This document shows positions 6,644-9,054 of a stretch of DNA of 9,054 bases, in pieces. The stretch is taken from positions 1 through 9,054 of the forward strand of contig JAQGMN010000079.1 in the NCBI GenBank assembly GCA_028292345.1, in the 5' to 3' direction. Numbering within the stretch: the first letter of the stretch is position 1; each line of letters opens with the position of its first letter. Made by a program: the position numbers and the translations under genes. The notes below the pieces were generated by a model. It had not been told where the DNA came from, ran no database searches, and saw only the letters and a program-made list of their open reading frames with translations. The DNA comes from Polaromonas sp. GTDB taxonomy: Bacteria > Pseudomonadota > Gammaproteobacteria > Burkholderiales > Burkholderiaceae_C.

Positions 6644-7477
6644 ATGATCAACGGCAACACTGAACTTATCGCCCACATCGGCTACCCGACCCACGCCTTT
6701 AAGGCGCCGATGATCTACAACCCCTATTTCGACCACATTGGCGTCAATGCCCGCGTCATGCCCATGGGCTGCCAGAGTGCTGACTATCCAGCCTTCCTGC
6801 AGGCAGTGTTCACCCTGACCAACATCCGGGGCGCCTTGATCACCATGCCGCACAAGGTCACGACCGTTGGCCTGCTCGACCGCGCCAGCCCGACCGTGCA
6901 AGTGGCCGGCTCGTGCAATGCGGTGCGCAAAGGCGCCGATGGCCGGCTCGAAGGCGATATGTTTGATGGCGAAGGTTTTGTGCGCGGCGTGCAGCGCAAG
7001 GGCTTGAAGCTGGTCGGTGCGCGAGCGCTGGTCGTGGGCAGCGGTGGCGTGGGCTCGGCGATTGCGGCGTCGCTCGCGGCAGCAGGTGTCTCGGCCCTGA
7101 GCCTGTTCGATGTTCATGGGCCATCGGCTCAAGGCCTGAGTGAGCGTCTGCGCCAGAATTATCCGGCGCTTGAAGCTGTGGTCGGCTCCAACGACCCGGC
7201 GGGGTTCGATCTGGTAGTCAACGCTACGCCGATGGGAATGAACGAGGGCGATGCGATGCCGATGGACGTGTCGCGTATCGACCGCGCTACCTTTGTGGGC
7301 GAAGTCGTCATGCGCACTGAAATGACCGCTTTCCTAAAAGCTGCGCAGCTGCGCGGCTGTTCAGTTCAAGTTGGCTCGGACATGCTGTTCGAGCAAATTC
7401 CAGCCTACCTGGAATTTTTCGGCTTCCCGACCACCACCGCCGAAGTGCTTCGCTCGGTCGCCAAGCTGAATTACTGA
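6644..7477 (+). CDS. Shikimate/quinate dehydrogenase-like protein (AroE superfamily), catabolic type
   Basis: This 277-residue member of the shikimate dehydrogenase superfamily probably oxidises shikimate to 3-dehydroshikimate, or quinate to 3-dehydroquinate. The substrate domain keeps I-T-M-P-H-K at 66-71 with the catalytic Lys71, Asn92 in C-N-A-V, and Asp108 in G-D-M-F-D-G-E-G-F, where AroE usually has N-T-D. The usual S-x-S-P substrate loop is replaced by Y-P-T-H-A-F-K-A-P at 14-22. The cofactor domain has G-S-G-G-V-G-S-A at 132-139 and then L-F-D-V-H at 154-158. Asp156 stands where NADP-dependent AroE enzymes have an N-R-T motif, which points to NAD and an oxidative, catabolic role. Near the C-terminus Gln251 in M-L-F-E-Q matches the family's substrate-binding Gln. 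The gene follows the dehydratase after 65 bases and lacks a strong ribosome site. Superfamily call firm; shikimate versus quinate undecided. Confidence 0.88.
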   Translation: MINGNTELIAHIGYPTHAFKAPMIYNPYFDHIGVNARVMPMGCQSADYPAFLQAVFTLTNIRGALITMPHKVTTVGLLDRASPTVQVAGSCNAVRKGADGRLEGDMFDGEGFVRGVQRKGLKLVGARALVVGSGGVGSAIAASLAAAGVSALSLFDVHGPSAQGLSERLRQNYPALEAVVGSNDPAGFDLVVNATPMGMNEGDAMPMDVSRIDRATFVGEVVMRTEMTAFLKAAQLRGCSVQVGSDMLFEQIPAYLEFFGFPTTTAEVLRSVAKLNY

Positions 7478-7533
7478 GCTTCATAGGTACTGTGGGTCAT
7501 CAACCCTTATTATCCTCTGGCGCCACTGACACC

Positions 7534-8468
7534 ATGCTGCATATTCTCTCGGGCACAGGCCCGATCCACCTGATCATCGCGGTCGGCTTTATTTGCGTGT
7601 GCTGGAGCGGTTCGTCGTCAATCATTATGTCCCTGTGTTGGTGTGCTTCACCCTATCGCAGGGCACCCAGGGCGAGGTGTTCAACGGCTTTACCTAGCAG
7701 CCTATGCGCTGGGCTCACTAGTGGTGGTGCTGGGCAGCTTACGCGCAATGTTTGCGCCGCAAGCCCATGCCGCTGGCGGCCCTGCAAGGCCAGGGCATGT
7801 CGGCGTCGGCCTTCATTGGCTACCCCATCATCCTTCAATTGATCTGTCCGCCGGCCGGAGTGCTGCTGGCGCTGACCATGATTGTGGAGAGCTTGCTTAT
7901 CATGCCGATGCCGATGCCGATGGCGATGGCGATGGCGATGGCGATGGCGATGGCGATGGCCGAAACGAGCAGCACGCTACGCTTGCACCACGCCCTAGCC
8001 CAGACGCTGCGTGGATTGATGAAAAACCCAATGTTTCTGGGCATGATGGCCGGCTTCACATTTGCCCTGTTCGACCTGCGTCTGCCTGCCATGCTGGACC
8101 GCACGGCGCAGATCACTGCCACGGCGGCCAGTCTGCTGGCGCTGTTTGTCATAGGCGCTTCGCTAGTAGGCTTGCGGCTGGATGGTCTGCGCCGCGATAT
8201 AACTTTTGTCGTACTGGGCAAGTTGCTGCTGCATCCGCTGGCAGTGTTAGGCATGCTGGTGCTATTGCCGCCGGTTGATCCGGTGTTACAGATACCGGCA
8301 GTGGCAATTGCCGGCATGCCAATGCTCAGCCTTTACCCGGCTCTGGCCCAGAAATACCGCCATGAAAGTTTTTGCGCTGCAGTGCTGATGTCGGCCACAG
8401 TGCTGTCTTTTGTGACTATCAGCGCCTGGATCACCGCCATTTATCCGCTGCTGGGAGGGCTGGACTAG
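7534..8468 (+). pseudogene. Broken AEC (auxin efflux carrier) family permease gene
   Basis: The pieces together resemble an AEC-family transporter of about 310 residues with ten membrane helices, but no single frame encodes it. The first piece, from the ATG at 7534, reads M-L-H-I-L-S-G-T-G-P-I and onward to about 7598. The second frame, about 7599-7687, contains R-F-V-V-N and T-L-S-Q-G-T-Q-G-E-V-F-N-G and meets TAG at 7695-7697. The third frame, about 7688-7750, reads L-Y-L-A-A-Y-A-L-G-S-L. The fourth, from about 7752 to the TAG at 8466-8468, holds R-R-K-P-M-P-L-A-A-L and the whole C-terminal half. About 12 residues usual in the family seem lost at the first break, and the family's Asn near G-F-I-G-Y-P is missing. 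Total length, 935 bases, is not a multiple of three. The last frame alone (239 codons from a TTG at 7752) could be translated but lacks the first helices. The family is recognised from memory. It may once have carried substrates of the cluster. Sequencing error could mimic one frameshift but hardly all of them. Confidence 0.8.
7902..7961 (+). repeat. Hexanucleotide tandem repeat inside the AEC remnant
   Basis: Ten tandem hexamers are seen: ATGCCG three times (7902-7919), ATGGCG six times (7920-7955), then ATGGCC once (7956-7961). In the AEC frame they encode Met-Pro three times followed by Met-Ala seven times, at the point where related permeases have a short hydrophobic stretch ending a membrane helix. 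Units of six keep the frame, so copy number can change by slipped-strand replication without a frameshift. The tract appears expanded relative to the family, which is an inference from remembered relatives. Confidence 0.9.
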
Positions 8469-8650
8469 ATGGCATGGTCGTCCTGCTTTAGTCGCCAGCC
8501 TGTGTTGATCCGTCAGCTATTAAGTAATATCTTGCTGCTGGCGCCGGTCAGTCTGCAGCGATCCATTTCTTAGAAGATCAGTGCGGATGCAATTACAGCC
8601 ATTAGTGCACTCAACACTTCGACTATTCAACAAAATGTAAAAACCCCCTA
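8469..8650 (+). other. Non-coding gap between AEC remnant and IS element
   Basis: I see no convincing gene, RNA or repeat in these 182 bases. The composition is more AT-rich towards the 3' end than the surrounding genes, and there are stops in all frames. It may be the decayed flank of the permease gene or of a gene cut by the insertion sequence. Confidence 0.5.
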
Positions 8651-8718
8651 GTGTCCTGAGTTAGAAATTCATTGAACTATTCGTTGTTGCTGCAATCCTT
8701 CGTGTAGCGTATGCAAAC

Positions 8719-8724
8719 GGGAGG
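8719..8724 (+). promoter_or_regulatory. Ribosome binding site of the IS630 transposase
   Basis: GGGAGG lies five bases before the ATG at 8730 and supports that start over the out-of-frame ATG at 8711. Confidence 0.7.
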
Positions 8725-8729
8725 CGACA

Positions 8730-9054
8730 ATGAGCGGAAGACCGAAGGCGCTACTGGTGTTGAGCGAATCCGAGCGAGAGCAGCTTGTGGCGCTGACCAT
8801 GCGCCGCAAGACGGCGCAGGCGATGGCATTGCGAGCACGCATTGTGCTGGCTTGTGCCGATGGCGCCGACAACAAGGCGGTCGCGGTGCGCCAGCGGGTG
8901 ACGCCCCAGACGGTGTCGAAGTGGCGCGCTCGCTTTGTCGAGCACCGCCTGGAAGGACTGCTCGACGCGCCGCGTCCGGGCGCGCCCCGCACCATCGACG
9001 ATGCGCGCATCGATGCCGTGGTCGCCAGGACGCTGGAGTCGGTGCCCTCAGGCG
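8730..9054 (+). CDS. IS630-family transposase, N-terminal part (runs off window)
   Basis: The frame is open from the ATG at 8730 to the window end, giving 108 residues without a stop. It starts M-S-G-R-P-K, has the A-L-R-A-R-I-V-L-A-C-A-D-G segment at about 33-45 typical of IS630 transposases, and then a helix-turn-helix with V-T-P-Q-T-V-S-K-W-R-A-R-F at about 57-69, followed by G-L-L-D-A-P-R-P-G-A-P-R-T-I. This is the DNA-binding domain that recognises the element's ends. The catalytic DDE domain would follow and is not in the window, so whether the transposase is intact cannot be told. A good ribosome site precedes the start. Family call confident from the N-terminal domain alone. Confidence 0.88.
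   Translation, partial: MSGRPKALLVLSESEREQLVALTMRRKTAQAMALRARIVLACADGADNKAVAVRQRVTPQTVSKWRARFVEHRLEGLLDAPRPGAPRTIDDARIDAVVARTLESVPSG

Larger units (their letters stand above)
8651..9054 (+). mobile_element. IS630-family insertion sequence, left part, cut by window end
   Basis: The element is recognised by its transposase at 8730. IS630-family elements insert at TA. A TA at 8649-8650 is followed by GTGTCCTGAGTTAG and a short AT-rich leader, which is the most plausible left end. The right end lies outside the window, so neither the inverted repeat nor the TA duplication can be confirmed. The boundary is tentative; the presence of the element is well supported. Confidence 0.6.

Noticed and set aside
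7902..7961. CRISPR-like or replication-origin iteron array
   Set aside because: The units are contiguous hexamers without spacers and lie inside a protein-coding remnant, so a microsatellite is the simpler reading.
7643..8278. Open frame encoding an Asp-Ala then Asp-Gly repeat protein
   Set aside because: The Asp-rich repeat is the hexamer array read in the wrong frame. Only the part near 7688-7750 matters, as a fragment of the AEC remnant.
8669..9010. Antisense frame over the IS630 transposase
   Set aside because: The sense strand encodes a clear transposase N-terminus with its own ribosome site; the antisense frame is a shadow.

Overview
The window is GC-rich, densely coded on the + strand, and looks like a betaproteobacterial chromosome, probably Comamonadaceae. 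That placement rests on codon style and on the TRAP transporter, shikimate dehydrogenase-like and IS630 protein types; it is an inference, not a database result.

Layout. Positions 1-2956 encode a complete tripartite TRAP transporter in the order small permease, large permease, solute-binding protein. An intergenic hairpin lies before the binding-protein gene and a good rho-independent terminator follows it. Positions 3052-7477 hold four catabolic genes on the same strand: a Gfo/Idh/MocA oxidoreductase, a type II 3-dehydroquinate dehydratase, a two-domain 3-dehydroshikimate dehydratase (TIM barrel plus HPPD-like C-terminus), and a shikimate/quinate dehydrogenase-like protein. Positions 7534-8468 hold a broken gene for an auxin-efflux-carrier (AEC) family permease, with at least three frame changes and a ten-unit hexanucleotide repeat. 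From about 8651 an IS630-family insertion sequence begins and runs off the window.

How the genes work together. The enzymes form the hydroaromatic catabolic route: shikimate to 3-dehydroshikimate (dehydrogenase), quinate to 3-dehydroquinate (dehydrogenase), 3-dehydroquinate to 3-dehydroshikimate (AroQ-type dehydratase), and 3-dehydroshikimate to protocatechuate (QuiC-type dehydratase). Protocatechuate would then enter ring cleavage encoded elsewhere. The TRAP transporter is the likely uptake system for quinate, shikimate or a related cyclic hydroxy acid; its binding protein keeps the two arginines and the asparagine that typically hold a carboxylate. The Gfo/Idh/MocA protein has no assigned step and could oxidise quinate or a related cyclitol acid. 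No regulator, no protocatechuate ring-cleavage gene and no PQQ-type quinate dehydrogenase are visible.

The most notable points are the replaced metal ligand in the HPPD-like domain of the dehydroshikimate dehydratase, the divergent active-site loop of the AroQ protein, the acidic cofactor-selecting residue of the dehydrogenase (suggesting NAD), the orphan oxidoreductase, and the decaying permease gene carrying a microsatellite beside an IS element.
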